In this document: piece by piece, positions 23,347 through 23,612 of the stretch | Numbering within the stretch: position 1 is the stretch's first letter | How the letters are laid out: every line of letters begins with the position of its first letter | IMG/VR virus record: IMGVR_UViG_3300030102_007258 | Coordinates: 1-23,612 of that record | Source of the DNA: a virus | Direction: 5' to 3' (one strand) | DNA length: 23,612 bases | Position numbers and translations under genes: made by a program | The notes under the pieces: model-generated | Seen by the model: only the letters and a program-made list of their open reading frames with translations | What the model was told of the DNA's origin: nothing | Databases searched by the model: none

Positions 23347-23584
23347 TGATAAAACGTCCGATTTGTTCCATACTCTTAACTCCTACGAACTTATCTACCA
23401 TATTTCCATTAGCATCTACCTTTACTACTGTAGGTACATTTCTAATTCCATATTTAGCTGATAGTGTAGTATCTTGATCTACATTTACTTTTTGAACTTG
23501 GTAGGTTCTGGATACTTGCTCCATAATTGGTCCAAATGTTTTACAAGGACCACACCAGGGAGCTGAAAAATATATTAGCTTCAT
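23339..23584 (-). CDS. Short thioredoxin
   Basis: This is an 81-aa thioredoxin-fold protein. The redox motif WCGPC is at residues 10-14 and the cis-proline is P51 in RNVPTVV. A Gly-rich segment (DKFVGVKSMEQI) closes the fold. Normal thioredoxins have about 105 residues; here the first helix and strand before the active site are missing, as in small phage thioredoxins/glutaredoxins such as T4 NrdC. It may supply electrons to a phage ribonucleotide reductase, but no nrd gene is in view. It overlaps queD by 8 bases. The 28 bases to the right-hand edge show no gene. Confidence 0.93.
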   Translation of the reverse strand: MKLIYFSAPWCGPCKTFGPIMEQVSRTYQVQKVNVDQDTTLSAKYGIRNVPTVVKVDANGNMVDKFVGVKSMEQIGRFING

Positions 23585-23612
23585 TTGTTTTTGATTTAAT
23601 CTTTTAAAAATT

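Noticed and set aside
1-23612. tRNA genes, CRISPR arrays, insertion sequences, integrase or attachment sites
   Set aside because: None seen by eye; nearly every base is covered by minus-strand coding sequence.

Overview
The window is a gene-dense, AT-rich segment of a tailed phage related to the T4 superfamily. Every supported gene lies on the minus strand, so transcription runs from high to low coordinates. The T4-type assignment rests on a family B DNA polymerase (gp43-like, in two pieces), a sliding clamp (gp45-like) and both clamp-loader subunits (gp44-like and gp62-like). Starts are packed into stop codons (ATGA, GTGA, TAATG overlaps) and the longest non-coding gap is about 50 bases. Most starts lack a Shine-Dalgarno sequence and instead follow A/T-rich leaders such as AAATTT-ATG. 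That would fit a host using SD-independent initiation, for example a marine Bacteroidota, but no host marker is present and this is inference. No tRNA, CRISPR, IS element or integrase was seen.

Region 1 (23584 down to 19446) is a nucleotide-metabolism block: a short thioredoxin, QueD, QueE, a 62-aa unknown, ThyX, a hypoxanthine-type phosphoribosyltransferase, FolE, an overlooked 42-aa putative membrane peptide, and a MazG-like NTP pyrophosphohydrolase. FolE, QueD and QueE are the first three steps from GTP to 7-carboxy-7-deazaguanine, suggesting deazaguanine-modified phage DNA or tRNA. QueC and any inserting enzyme would have to lie outside the window.

Region 2 (19453 to 12083) is the replication block: polymerase N-terminal piece, a 71-aa Smr-domain gene, polymerase C-terminal piece, sliding clamp, an 84-aa unknown, GroES, GroEL, clamp-loader AAA+ subunit, an 80-aa unknown, and clamp-loader small subunit. 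Two arrangements stand out: an Smr gene sits exactly where the polymerase is split between motifs B and C, and a complete chaperonin pair is embedded between the clamp and its loader.

Region 3 (12082 to 1) begins with the largest gap in the window. The gap carries an exact T4-late-promoter-like octamer and palindromes, just before a 59-aa ribbon-helix-helix regulator. A sugar-modification island follows: two GT-B glycosyltransferases, a zinc-ribbon protein, a 55-aa protein, several GT-A glycosyltransferases, a fusion of an HMGL-type aldolase with a KdsB-type cytidylyltransferase, a CstII/MptE-like protein, a PLP sugar aminotransferase and GDP-mannose 4,6-dehydratase. The last gene, another GT2 enzyme, runs off the left edge. 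The fusion plus the CstII-like protein look like a short phage-encoded route to make, CMP-activate and transfer an ulosonic-acid-type sugar. Gmd plus the aminotransferase suggest a GDP-4-keto-6-deoxymannose-derived amino sugar. The acceptor (virion protein, phage DNA or host surface glycan) cannot be read from the sequence.
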